NCBI RefSeq assembly: GCF_900107105.1
Contig: NZ_FNOT01000004.1
Coordinates: 372,001-436,000 of the forward strand
DNA from: Geodermatophilus africanus
GTDB taxonomy: Bacteria; Actinomycetota; Actinomycetes; Mycobacteriales; Geodermatophilaceae
Direction: 5' to 3'
DNA length: 64,000 nucleotides
Part shown: piece by piece, positions 1 through 6,353 of the stretch
How positions within the stretch are numbered: position 1 is the stretch's first letter
Layout: each line of letters starts with the position of its first letter
Notes under the pieces: model-generated
What the model saw: only the letters and a program-made list of their open reading frames with translations
The model's database searches: none
Told to the model about the DNA's origin: nothing
Position numbers and translations under genes: made by a program

Positions 1-281
1 GCGCCCGCGCCGGGTCGGTGTTCGGGACCACGTGGCACGGGGCGCTGGAGGTCGACGGCTTCCGGCGGGCGTTCCTCGCCGAGGTCGCCCGGGTGGCCGG
101 ACGGCGCTTCGTGGCCGCGCCGGACACCGACTTCGCCGCCGTCCGCGAGCGGCGGCTGGACGCCCTCGGCGACCTGGTCGCCGAGCACGCCGACACCGGC
201 GCGCTGTGGCGGCTGGTCGAGGACGGCGTCCCGGGCGGCCTGCCCGTGCTCCCGCCCGGGGACGCGCTCAGCCCTCGCTGA
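1..281 (+). CDS. cobQ: Cobyric acid synthase, C-terminal fragment (cut by window start)
   Basis: The last 93 codons of a reading frame already open at the window edge. CobQ amidates cobyrinic acid a,c-diamide at four side chains in cobalamin synthesis. The visible part has the conserved GTTWHG stretch followed by a helix that aligns with the end of the class I glutamine amidotransferase domain; the P-loop domain and catalytic Cys lie outside. The gene ends in TGA and overlaps the opposing thioesterase gene by 14 bases. About 6 kb of unrelated genes separate it from the main cobalamin operon. Family assignment rests on this short but characteristic C-terminus. Confidence 0.8.
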   Translation, partial: ARAGSVFGTTWHGALEVDGFRRAFLAEVARVAGRRFVAAPDTDFAAVRERRLDALGDLVAEHADTGALWRLVEDGVPGGLPVLPPGDALSPR

Positions 282-657
282 GCCGGGCCCGGACGTCGTC
301 GGGCCAGGGGGTGGCCACGCCGTCGGCCACGCACACGTAGGTGTTGCGGACGACGCAGCAGACCCGCTCCCCCACCCGGACCGTGTACCGCACGGTCACG
401 CTGGTACGGCCGAGCTGCTCGGTCCCGGCGTCCACGGTGACGGTGTCGCCCCACCGGGCCGACGACGTCCACTCCAGCGAGCTGGCCTTGACCAGCGGGT
501 CGAGGCCGCGGGCGACGAGGTCCTCCCAGGGCAGCCCGATCGCCGCCCACCAGTGGTTGGAGGTCTCGTCGGCCCAGGTCAGGTAGTGGGCGTTGAAGAC
601 GACGCCCTGCTGGTCGCACTCGACGTACCGGACCGGGGAGCTCCACCGTGCAGCCAC
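268..657 (-). CDS. Acyl-CoA thioesterase, 4HBT / YbgC-FadM type hotdog fold
   Basis: A 129-residue single-domain hotdog protein. The N-terminus (VRYVECDQQGVVFNAHYL) matches the YbgC/FadM thioesterase motif, in which the Asp/Tyr region precedes the active-site helix. It probably hydrolyses short or medium acyl-CoA thioesters in the cytoplasm. The start is GTG. It converges on cobQ with a 14-base overlap and is divergent from the FMN-binding gene at 691, with only 33 bases between the starts, so their promoters must be compact. Substrate cannot be read from sequence. Confidence 0.82.
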   Translation of the reverse strand: MAARWSSPVRYVECDQQGVVFNAHYLTWADETSNHWWAAIGLPWEDLVARGLDPLVKASSLEWTSSARWGDTVTVDAGTEQLGRTSVTVRYTVRVGERVCCVVRNTYVCVADGVATPWPDDVRARLSEG

Positions 658-678
658 GGCCGGTCACCGTAGCCGGGC

Positions 679-684
679 TACGGT
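679..684 (+). promoter_or_regulatory. Candidate -10 box of a leaderless transcript
   Basis: TACGGT lies six bases before the GTG at 691 and no Shine-Dalgarno is visible, so transcription probably starts at the start codon. The same geometry recurs at several genes in this window. Confidence 0.45.
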
Positions 685-690
685 GCACCC

Positions 691-1290
691 GTGGACACCG
701 CTGCCGACGTCCTGGCCGGGTACCGACCGCCCTCGAAGCTGGTGCAGGACAAGGTCGTCGACCACCTCGACCGGCACTGCCGGGCCTTCATCGCGCTGTC
801 GCCGTTCGCCACGCTGGCCACGGCGGCGCCCGACGGCCGGCCCGACGTCTCCCCGCGCGGCGGCGACCCGGGGTTCGCGCGGGTCCTCGACGAGCGGACG
901 CTCGCCCTCCCGGACCGGCAGGGCAACAACCGGGTCGACAGCCTGCGCAACACCGTGGGCAACCCGCACGCTGCCCTGCTGTTCTTCGTGCCCGGCTTCG
1001 AGGAGACCCTCAAGGTCTTCGGGACGACGATGCTCGTGGGCCCGGACGACCTGGGCGTGGACCTGACCGAGTTCGGCCGCCCGCCGCGGTCGGTGCTGGT
1101 GCTGACCGTCGAGCAGGCCTACTTCCAGTGCGGCAAGGCGGTCATGCGCTCCGGGCTGTGGGACGCCGGCCGGCAGGTCGAGCGCTCGACCTTCCCGTCG
1201 CTGGGCGAGGTGCTGCGCGACCACTGCGGGCTGAGCACGCCCCTGCCCGGCCAGGAGGAGATGCGCGCGGAGCTGGCGCAGGAGCTCTGA
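691..1290 (+). CDS. Pyridoxamine 5'-phosphate oxidase-like FMN-binding protein
   Basis: A 199-residue split-barrel flavin protein of the PPOX family resembling the MSMEG_1061/DR2398 group. Visible hallmarks are the N-terminal LATAAPDGRPDVSPRGGDPG strand-turn, the GNNRVDSLRNTVGNP segment that binds the FMN phosphate in relatives, and a C-terminal CGKAVMRSGLWD. Members reduce flavins or related cofactors or detoxify small molecules; the substrate here is unknown. The GTG at 691 is chosen because a -10-like TACGGT sits six bases upstream. It is not obviously co-transcribed with the VOC gene, which has its own -10-like box. Confidence 0.8.
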   Translation: MDTAADVLAGYRPPSKLVQDKVVDHLDRHCRAFIALSPFATLATAAPDGRPDVSPRGGDPGFARVLDERTLALPDRQGNNRVDSLRNTVGNPHAALLFFVPGFEETLKVFGTTMLVGPDDLGVDLTEFGRPPRSVLVLTVEQAYFQCGKAVMRSGLWDAGRQVERSTFPSLGEVLRDHCGLSTPLPGQEEMRAELAQEL

Positions 1291-1315
1291 CGAGGGACCT
1301 GTCGGTGGTCCGCCC

Positions 1316-1321
1316 TATCGT
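1316..1321 (+). promoter_or_regulatory. Candidate -10 box of a leaderless transcript
   Basis: TATCGT ends six bases before the ATG at 1328, with no ribosome binding site between. Confidence 0.4.
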
Positions 1322-1327
1322 CCGCGC

Positions 1328-1753
1328 ATGGCCACCGACGTCCAGATCGTGATCGACTCCGCCGACCCGCACGGGCTGGCCGACTGGTGGGCCGAGGTCC
1401 TCGGCTGGCAGGTCGAGCCGCAGGACGAGGCGTTCATCCGACGCATGGTCGAGTCGGGCGCCGCGACCGAGGCCGACACCACCACGCACCGCGGCGCACT
1501 GGTCTGGAACTCGGGCGCGGCGATCACCTCCCCCGACCCCCACCGGCCGCGGGTGCTGTTCCAGCGGGTCCCCGAGCCCAAGACCGTCAAGAACCGCGTG
1601 CACCTCGATGTGCACGTGGGCGCCGACCGGCGGGAGGACGAGGTCGCCCGGTTGCTTCGGCTGGGCGCGACCGAGCTCTACCGGCAGTTGCAGGGCCCGT
1701 TCGAGTGGGCGACCCTCACCGACCCCGAGGGCAACGAGTTCTGCGTCGCCTGA
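1328..1753 (+). CDS. VOC superfamily (glyoxalase-like) protein
   Basis: A 141-residue protein with one glyoxalase/bleomycin-resistance-type domain. It opens with the strand VQIVIDSADPHGLADWWAEVL and closes with EWATLTDPEGNEFCVA, the usual pair of beta-alpha-beta-beta-beta edges. Such proteins bind a metal and small hydrophobic or oxidised ligands, or act as dioxygenase-like enzymes. The ligand is not predictable. It is followed by an inverted-repeat terminator-like element shared with the convergent small gene. Confidence 0.78.
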   Translation: MATDVQIVIDSADPHGLADWWAEVLGWQVEPQDEAFIRRMVESGAATEADTTTHRGALVWNSGAAITSPDPHRPRVLFQRVPEPKTVKNRVHLDVHVGADRREDEVARLLRLGATELYRQLQGPFEWATLTDPEGNEFCVA

Positions 1754-1800
1754 GGAAGGACCCGTCCCCCTGGCCCCGCCGCCCCCCTGCAGGGGTCCTC
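1754..1800. terminator. Terminator-like copy of the GC-rich intergenic repeat family
   Basis: AGGACCC near the left edge pairs with GGGTCCT near the right edge around a C-rich loop, between the convergent genes ending at 1753 and 1803. It shares the pattern GGACC...CCCTGCAGGGGTCC with copies near 30.2, 35.4, 36.3, 37.2, 45.6 and 47.2 kb. No U-tract is present, so termination is inferred from position and structure. Confidence 0.45.
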
Positions 1801-1802
1801 TC

Positions 1803-2000
1803 TCAGCTGGCGCGCAGGTCGCGGGCGAGCTTCCGATAGGCGACGGTGCGTTCGGCCAGCGCCCGCCGGCGCCCGTGCCGGGTGCGCGGACCGGTGCCCA
1901 GGTAGCGGGCGTCCTCCACAAGCTGGAAGGCGGCGAGCACGCTCGCCTTCACCTCGCGCCCCCGCGGTTGAGCAGGGGGAAGTGGCTCGGCCGAGGTCAT
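1803..2000 (-). CDS. Small hypothetical protein, 65 aa
   Basis: A short basic protein (MTSAEPLPP...YRKLARDLRAS) with a Pro-rich N-terminus and an Arg/Ala-rich helical remainder. I do not recognise a family. The ATG at 2000 is chosen over an upstream in-frame ATG because a purine-rich GAGAGGGGGG sits just before it. It is divergent from the MazF-like gene; the 166-base gap holds an 11-bp palindrome. It could be a structural partner or antitoxin for that gene, but nothing in the sequence shows it. Confidence 0.5.
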   Translation of the reverse strand: MTSAEPLPPAQPRGREVKASVLAAFQLVEDARYLGTGPRTRHGRRRALAERTVAYRKLARDLRAS

Positions 2001-2100
2001 GACGACCCCCCTCTCCCGGAGACGGCTCCGCCCCGGCCCCGTGCGGACATGGTGCCCCTCCATCGGCCGGCGCAACCGTTCTCGTGACCGATTGCCACCG

Positions 2101-2111
2101 GTGTGTCACAC
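2101..2111. promoter_or_regulatory. Palindrome GTGTGTCACAC in a divergent promoter region
   Basis: A perfect 11-base palindrome between the small gene reading left and the MazF-like gene reading right. It may be an operator for either. No cognate regulator can be named. Confidence 0.3.
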
Positions 2112-2153
2112 AGGACACCTCCCCTGTCCCACCCGTCCCGGGAGTCCCACCCG

Positions 2154-2159
2154 TACCGT
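2154..2159 (+). promoter_or_regulatory. Candidate -10 box of a leaderless transcript
   Basis: TACCGT stands seven bases before the ATG at 2167, and no ribosome binding site is visible between them. Confidence 0.4.
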
Positions 2160-2166
2160 GCCGGGC

Positions 2167-2688
2167 ATGGCCGGTCCCTCCCTGCCCCGGGTGCTCAGGT
2201 CGCTGCTCCGGACGGCGCTGCGGCCCGCCCCCACCCGGCCTGCGGCCGCCCGGCGGGGGACACCGTCCGGCGGCGGCGTGCGCGACCTCCCCGGCGGTCT
2301 GGCCGGCGTCGACCTCGCGCACCGCCCGGAGGACGACGGCCGGCCGGACCCCGGCGAGGTGGTCTGGGCGTGGGTGCCCTACGACGAGGGCGACGGCCGC
2401 GGCAAGGACCGCCCGGTACTCGTCGTCGGCAGCCGCGGCGCGGACCTCGTCGGCCTCATGCTCTCGAGCCAGGACCACGACCGGGACGCCGCCGACGAGG
2501 CCCGGCACGGCCGGACCTGGATGGACGTCGGCCGCGGCGGCTGGGACCCGCGCGGGCGGCCCAGCGAGGTGCGGCTGGACCGGCTGCTGCTGCTCCCGCC
2601 CGGCTCGGCGCGCCGCGAGGGCGCGGCCATCGGGCGGGCGGTGTTCGACGACGTGGTCACGGCGCTGCGCGGCCTGCACCCGGACTGA
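2167..2688 (+). CDS. PemK/MazF-like protein of actinobacterial type
   Basis: A 173-residue protein. After a basic, Pro-rich N-terminal 35 residues comes a PemK/MazF-like barrel: PDPGEVVWAWVPYDEG, then GKDRPVLVVG, the pattern where MazF toxins place their G-x-x-R/K-P-V-L-V strand. MazF proteins are mRNA interferases, but this long actinobacterial form is usually single-copy and has no adjacent antitoxin, so toxicity is uncertain. The ATG at 2167 is favoured by a -10-like TACCGT seven bases upstream; the frame is open further upstream. The methyltransferase start follows after five bases, suggesting co-transcription. Confidence 0.65.
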   Translation: MAGPSLPRVLRSLLRTALRPAPTRPAAARRGTPSGGGVRDLPGGLAGVDLAHRPEDDGRPDPGEVVWAWVPYDEGDGRGKDRPVLVVGSRGADLVGLMLSSQDHDRDAADEARHGRTWMDVGRGGWDPRGRPSEVRLDRLLLLPPGSARREGAAIGRAVFDDVVTALRGLHPD

Positions 2689-2693
2689 CGGCA

Positions 2694-3425
2694 GTGGACG
2701 CCGCCGAGGTCTTCTGGGCCCTGCACCGCGACCTGCCCCGGGAGGGCGTGGGCTCGGACGCCACCACCCGGACCCTGCTGGAGCTCACCGCGCCGCTGCC
2801 GGCGTCGCCCCGCGCCCTCGACGTCGGCTGCGGTCCCGGGCGGGCGTCGCTGGTGCTGGCCGCCGACGGTGCCCGGGTGACCGCGGTCGACCTGCACGAG
2901 CCGTTCCTGCGGCGCGCCCGGGCCGCGGCGCGGGACGCGGGCCTGGCCGCGCGGGTCGCCGTCGAGCGGGCATCGATGACCGCTCTCCCCCACCCCGACG
3001 GCGGGTTCGACCTGCTCTGGTGCGAGGGCGCGGCCTACCTCATGGGCGTGGACCGGGCGCTCCGGGAGTGGAGCCGGCTGCTGCGCCCGGGCGGCGCCCT
3101 CGTGCTCACCGACGCCGTCTGGACCACCGCCGCCCCCTCCGGGGAGGCCCGCCGATTCTGGGCCGAGTACCCGGCGATGCGCGACGAGGCGGCGCTGGTC
3201 GCGGCGGCCCGGTCGGCGGGCTGGGAGGTCCTGGCGACGCACCTGCTGCCCGACGCGGACTGGACCGACGAGTACCACGGCCCGCTCGCCGCGGCGATCG
3301 ACGCGTGGCCCGACCCGGACCCCGGGACGGCGGCGGTCCTGGCCGAGGCCCGCCGCGAGGTCGACGTCCGGCAGGCCCACCGCGACGAGTTCGGCTACCT
3401 CGCGCTGGTGCTGCGCGCCGGCTGA
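2694..3425 (+). CDS. Class I SAM-dependent methyltransferase
   Basis: A 243-residue Rossmann-fold methyltransferase. Motif I (DVGCGPG) is at residues 43-49, the acidic loop (VTAVDLHE) follows about 20 residues later, and GGFDLLWCEGAAYLMG and LRPGGALVLTDAVW match motifs IV to VI of UbiE-like enzymes. It methylates a small molecule that the sequence does not identify. The GTG start is five bases after the MazF-like stop, so translation is probably coupled. Its end overlaps the convergent membrane gene by 31 bases. Confidence 0.78.
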   Translation: MDAAEVFWALHRDLPREGVGSDATTRTLLELTAPLPASPRALDVGCGPGRASLVLAADGARVTAVDLHEPFLRRARAAARDAGLAARVAVERASMTALPHPDGGFDLLWCEGAAYLMGVDRALREWSRLLRPGGALVLTDAVWTTAAPSGEARRFWAEYPAMRDEAALVAAARSAGWEVLATHLLPDADWTDEYHGPLAAAIDAWPDPDPGTAAVLAEARREVDVRQAHRDEFGYLALVLRAG

Positions 3426-3871
3426 CCGGCCGGCCCCGCGGCGGCACCCGCACCGTGCAGCCGGCGCTTCGCGACCGCGATGGGCAGCTGGCCGGCGAGC
3501 GCCGGCAGCACCCACCACACCGGGTTTCCCGTGGCGGCCACCAGCAGCCCGGTCACCAGCGCGACGTACGAGCCACCCAGCAGGTGCGGCTGCAGCGTCC
3601 GCCAGTGCCGCCAGCCCCGCCGCCGGGCCAGCGCACCGGCGACCGCGAGCCCCTGCGTGGCCACCGCCACCGCCAGCAGCCAGGCCAGGCCCGGCGCCGA
3701 CAGCGCCAGCACCGCGCCGCTCGCCGCGACGCCGGCGACCGCCACCTGGTAGCCGCCGGCCGCGACCCGCCCTCGCGCCCCCGCCAGGCGGGCGGCGAGC
3801 CACACCGGACCGAGCAGCAGGCCCGCCGTCCCGGCGGTCACGTGGAGCAGGAGCAGCGGGTCGCCGGGCAT
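3395..3871 (-). CDS. Small multi-pass membrane protein
   Basis: A 158-residue protein with about four hydrophobic helices. The first begins almost at the ATG (PLLLLHVTAGTAGLLLGPVW) and the last carries NPVWWVLPALAGQLPIAVAKRR. The His in the first helix and the overall plan resemble DUF2306-type membrane proteins, but the match is weak. The C-terminus is basic and likely cytoplasmic. It stands alone, convergent with the methyltransferase. Function unknown. Confidence 0.6.
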   Translation of the reverse strand: MPGDPLLLLHVTAGTAGLLLGPVWLAARLAGARGRVAAGGYQVAVAGVAASGAVLALSAPGLAWLLAVAVATQGLAVAGALARRRGWRHWRTLQPHLLGGSYVALVTGLLVAATGNPVWWVLPALAGQLPIAVAKRRLHGAGAAAGPAGQPARSTSAR

Positions 3872-3946
3872 GAGCCGACGGTGTCAGCCGGCCCGGCCGC
3901 CCGGGCAGTGCCGTCCGTCAGCACCCGGGTGTGACAGGTGTACGGG

Positions 3947-4222
3947 TCACTCTGCGACGGACTGGTCGCGCACCGCCTGCCGCGGGCGCAGGTGGTAGAC
4001 CCCGGCCTGCGGGCCCAGCGGGGTCAGGTCGTAGCGGTGCACGACCTTGGGGCCGTCGTGCAGGTGCACGTGCGTGATCGTCGGCAGGGGCTCCCCGTGC
4101 CGCGCCTCCCGGATCTCCACCCGGCCGTCGAGCGGGCCACCGACGAACAGCAGCACCGCGTCCTGCGTGCCGGCGTCCGCGCCGGTCTGGTCCTCGGACA
4201 GCTCCCTCACCTCCTCCGACAC
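3947..4222 (-). CDS. Small hypothetical protein, 91 aa
   Basis: A short soluble protein with a clear beta-hairpin look: LLFVGGPLDGRVEIREA, then ITHVHLHDGPKVVHRYDL, then GVYHLRP. Codon use is typical of the window, and the GTG at 4222 gives a compact protein starting SEEVRELSEDQ. No family recognised. It follows the AbrB-type membrane gene on the same strand after a 53-base gap and may share its transcript. Confidence 0.5.
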   Translation of the reverse strand: MSEEVRELSEDQTGADAGTQDAVLLFVGGPLDGRVEIREARHGEPLPTITHVHLHDGPKVVHRYDLTPLGPQAGVYHLRPRQAVRDQSVAE

Positions 4223-4275
4223 CGGATCGAGGGTAGGCGCGCTCGGCGCCCGCGGCACCGGGCCGGCGGCCTCGG

Positions 4276-5340
4276 TCACTCCCCGGTGTACCGCAGCCAG
4301 CGGGCCAGCAGCGGCGCGGCGAGCAGCACCGCGAACAGCCGCAGCACCTGGACGGCGAGCACGAAGGTGACGTCGGCGCCACCGTCCCGGGCCGTGGCGA
4401 GCACGGCGTACAGGCCGCCGGGGGTGGTGGCGAGGTAGGCGTCCAGCGCGCTCGCCCCGGTGGTGGCGGCCAGCAGCGCACCCAGCCCGGCGCAGGCGGC
4501 GACCAGGCCGAGGATGACGGCGAGGCCGAGCGGCAGCGTCCGGGCGACGGCGCGCAGGCCGTCGCGGTCGAAGCCGAGCCCCACCACCAGCCCGATGACC
4601 AGGAAGGCCGCGACCTCCAGCGGCACCGGGACCGCCGCCCCGCCCGAGAGCCCGCCGAGGTCGAGCCCGGCGGCGACCAGCATCGGCCCGAGCAGCGCCG
4701 GCACGGGGATCCGCAGCAGCCGGGCCAGCGGTGCACCGGCGAGCACGCAGACCGCCGCGAACAGCAGCCCAGCCGGCCATCCGGGGCCGGCGTCGTCCAC
4801 CGTCGTCCCCCCGGAGCCGGGGTCGGCATCGAAGAGGGTCACCGCCGTTCCCGGCACGAGGACGACGACGACCAGCACCCGCAGGTACTGCAGGACGGCG
4901 ACGGTCCGGTCGTCGGCGCCCAGCTCACCAGCCATCACCGTGACGCCCGAGGCGCCCCCGGCGACCATGGCGAAGGCGGCCGTCACGGGGGTGACCCCCG
5001 GCTGCAGCCGCAGGACGAGACCGGCCAGCACGCTGAGCAGGAGGGTGCCGGCGGTGACCAGCAGGACCGGCAGCCAGTCGCGGCCAATCGCCTCGAGGGT
5101 GGCTCCGTCGACCAGCGCGCCTATCGAGACGCCCACCAGTCCCTGGGCCGCCGTGGTGACCGGCCGCGGGACGGCGAGCCGGAGCCGGCCGGCCAGGCCA
5201 CGCGCCAAGCCGGCGAGCAGCCCGCCGAAGAGCGCCGGCGCGGGCAGGTCGAGGACGTCGAGGGCCAGCGTGAGCGCGAGGGCGGCGACGACCACGAGCG
5301 CCAGGTCGGCCGCCCGCGCACCCCTGCCCACCCGGCCCAC
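4276..5340 (-). CDS. AbrB-family membrane protein (putative ammonia monooxygenase family)
   Basis: A 354-residue very hydrophobic protein with about ten membrane segments. Two similar halves carry the repeated pattern of the AbrB duplication family (TIGR03082-like): LPAPALFGGLLAGL in the first half and IPVPALLGPMLVAAGL in the second. The family was once named ammonia monooxygenase from E. coli AbrB, but no enzymatic role is established and transport is likelier. It lies just downstream of the two-gene regulator/membrane operon on the same strand, 20 bases away, so the three may be one transcript. Confidence 0.78.
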   Translation of the reverse strand: MGRVGRGARAADLALVVVAALALTLALDVLDLPAPALFGGLLAGLARGLAGRLRLAVPRPVTTAAQGLVGVSIGALVDGATLEAIGRDWLPVLLVTAGTLLLSVLAGLVLRLQPGVTPVTAAFAMVAGGASGVTVMAGELGADDRTVAVLQYLRVLVVVVLVPGTAVTLFDADPGSGGTTVDDAGPGWPAGLLFAAVCVLAGAPLARLLRIPVPALLGPMLVAAGLDLGGLSGGAAVPVPLEVAAFLVIGLVVGLGFDRDGLRAVARTLPLGLAVILGLVAACAGLGALLAATTGASALDAYLATTPGGLYAVLATARDGGADVTFVLAVQVLRLFAVLLAAPLLARWLRYTGE

Positions 5341-5360
5341 TCTGCCGGGCGACCCCGCCC

Positions 5361-5654
5361 CTAGCCGCCGGTGATGCGGCGCAGCTCGGCGACGTGCGCG
5401 TCGAAGGCCGCGCGCCCCTCCTTGGTGAGGGACAGGCTGGTGCGCAGCCGGGAGGCGCGGGTGGCCTTGTGCACCCGCACGTAGCCGGCCTCCTCCAGCT
5501 GCTTGACGTGCTTGGACAGCACCGAGTCGCTGACCCCGACCGTGTCGCGGACCGTGGCGAAGTCCATCGTGTCGACGGCGGCGAGCAGGCCGCAGACCTG
5601 CAGCCGGGGCGATGGGTGGATGACCGCGTCGAAGCGCGGCGCGACCGCGGTCAC
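5361..5654 (-). CDS. Winged-helix regulator, single-domain MarR-like type
   Basis: A 97-residue winged-helix protein: DFATVRDTVGVSDSVLSKHVKQLEEAGYVRV is the helix-turn-helix with its recognition helix, followed by the wing around RLRTSLSLTKEGRAAFDAH. This is the compact HTH_34-like form. Its GTG start overlaps the stop of the membrane gene at 5651-6115 as GTGA, a translational coupling common for these regulator/membrane pairs. It likely represses its own operon; the ligand is unknown. Confidence 0.8.
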   Translation of the reverse strand: MTAVAPRFDAVIHPSPRLQVCGLLAAVDTMDFATVRDTVGVSDSVLSKHVKQLEEAGYVRVHKATRASRLRTSLSLTKEGRAAFDAHVAELRRITGG

Positions 5655-6115
5655 CGTTCTCCCCGCAGTTCGGCGATGTAGATGCGACTCCACCACCGGT
5701 TGACCAGCAGGAGGGCGACCGCGAGCACCGCGCCCGCGACCACCATGGCCCCGCGGAGGTCGAGCGCCAGCTCCGCGGTGAAGCCGGCGGCGAGCACGAC
5801 CACCACGCACCCGAACCACACGCGGATCGCCTTGCGGGTCCTGCCCTTGCGGAACCCGTGCACCCAGAAGCCGGTGTGCCGCTGGTACAGGACCACCATC
5901 CCGCGGAGGCACAGCAGGAAGACCACGACGGCGGCGAGCGTCACCCAGTTGTTGCGCAACGAGTAGGAGGAGATGAACCCGAACAGCAACAGGCTCAGCA
6001 GGGCGTCATACCACCATGGCTGCATAGCGCGCTCGGCCAGCGCGGCCCGCTGGGACCGCAGGGCGGCCAGTCCGGCCTCGGCGGCAGCACGGTCGGAGAC
6101 CTCGTTGCTTTCCAT
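5651..6115 (-). CDS. Four-helix membrane protein coupled to a winged-helix regulator
   Basis: A 154-residue protein with a cytoplasmic N-terminal helix, four membrane segments grouped as two pairs (around WWYDALLSLLLFGFI, TLAAVVVFLLCLRGM, AIRVWFGCVVVVLAAGF and GAMVVAGAVLAVALLLV), and basic loops between. No enzymatic motif is visible. It is the first gene of a GTGA-coupled pair with the regulator. Its start at 6115 is divergent from the cobalamin riboswitch. Confidence 0.65.
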   Translation of the reverse strand: MESNEVSDRAAAEAGLAALRSQRAALAERAMQPWWYDALLSLLLFGFISSYSLRNNWVTLAAVVVFLLCLRGMVVLYQRHTGFWVHGFRKGRTRKAIRVWFGCVVVVLAAGFTAELALDLRGAMVVAGAVLAVALLLVNRWWSRIYIAELRGER

Positions 6116-6204
6116 GTCGGAAAGACTGCCCGGTCACTTTCCACGTCGTCAAGGGACGAGGCCGGGGTGTCATCCGACGGGGCGGTCGTGGTCTGATGGC
6201 GCGG

Positions 6205-6325
6205 CCACAGCGACGGCAGTGGAGGAAGCCCGGTGCGACTCCGGCGCGGTCCCGCCACTGTGACCCGGCAGTCGCCGGGGAGTCAGGAACTCCCGTCGTC
6301 GCCTCCTGCCACCTCCGGGCGTGGA
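6205..6325 (+). ncRNA. Cobalamin riboswitch
   Basis: The conserved core GCGGTCCCGCCACTGTGA (6246-6263) is preceded by GAAGCCCGGTGCGACTCCGG and followed by the B12-box-like AGTCAGGAACTCCCG around 6281. Together these are the hallmark of AdoCbl-binding leaders. It lies upstream of the 11-kb cobalamin operon, about 30 bases before the first gene. High cobalamin would fold the leader and lower expression. The exact 5' edge is estimated. Confidence 0.92.
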
Positions 6326-6353
6326 CACCCGGGGAGAGGACACGTGCCCCCGC

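Noticed and set aside
1803..2688. Toxin-antitoxin pair (small gene plus MazF-like gene)
   Set aside because: The genes are divergent rather than in tandem, and the small protein has no antitoxin DNA-binding motif that I can see. Kept only as a possibility.
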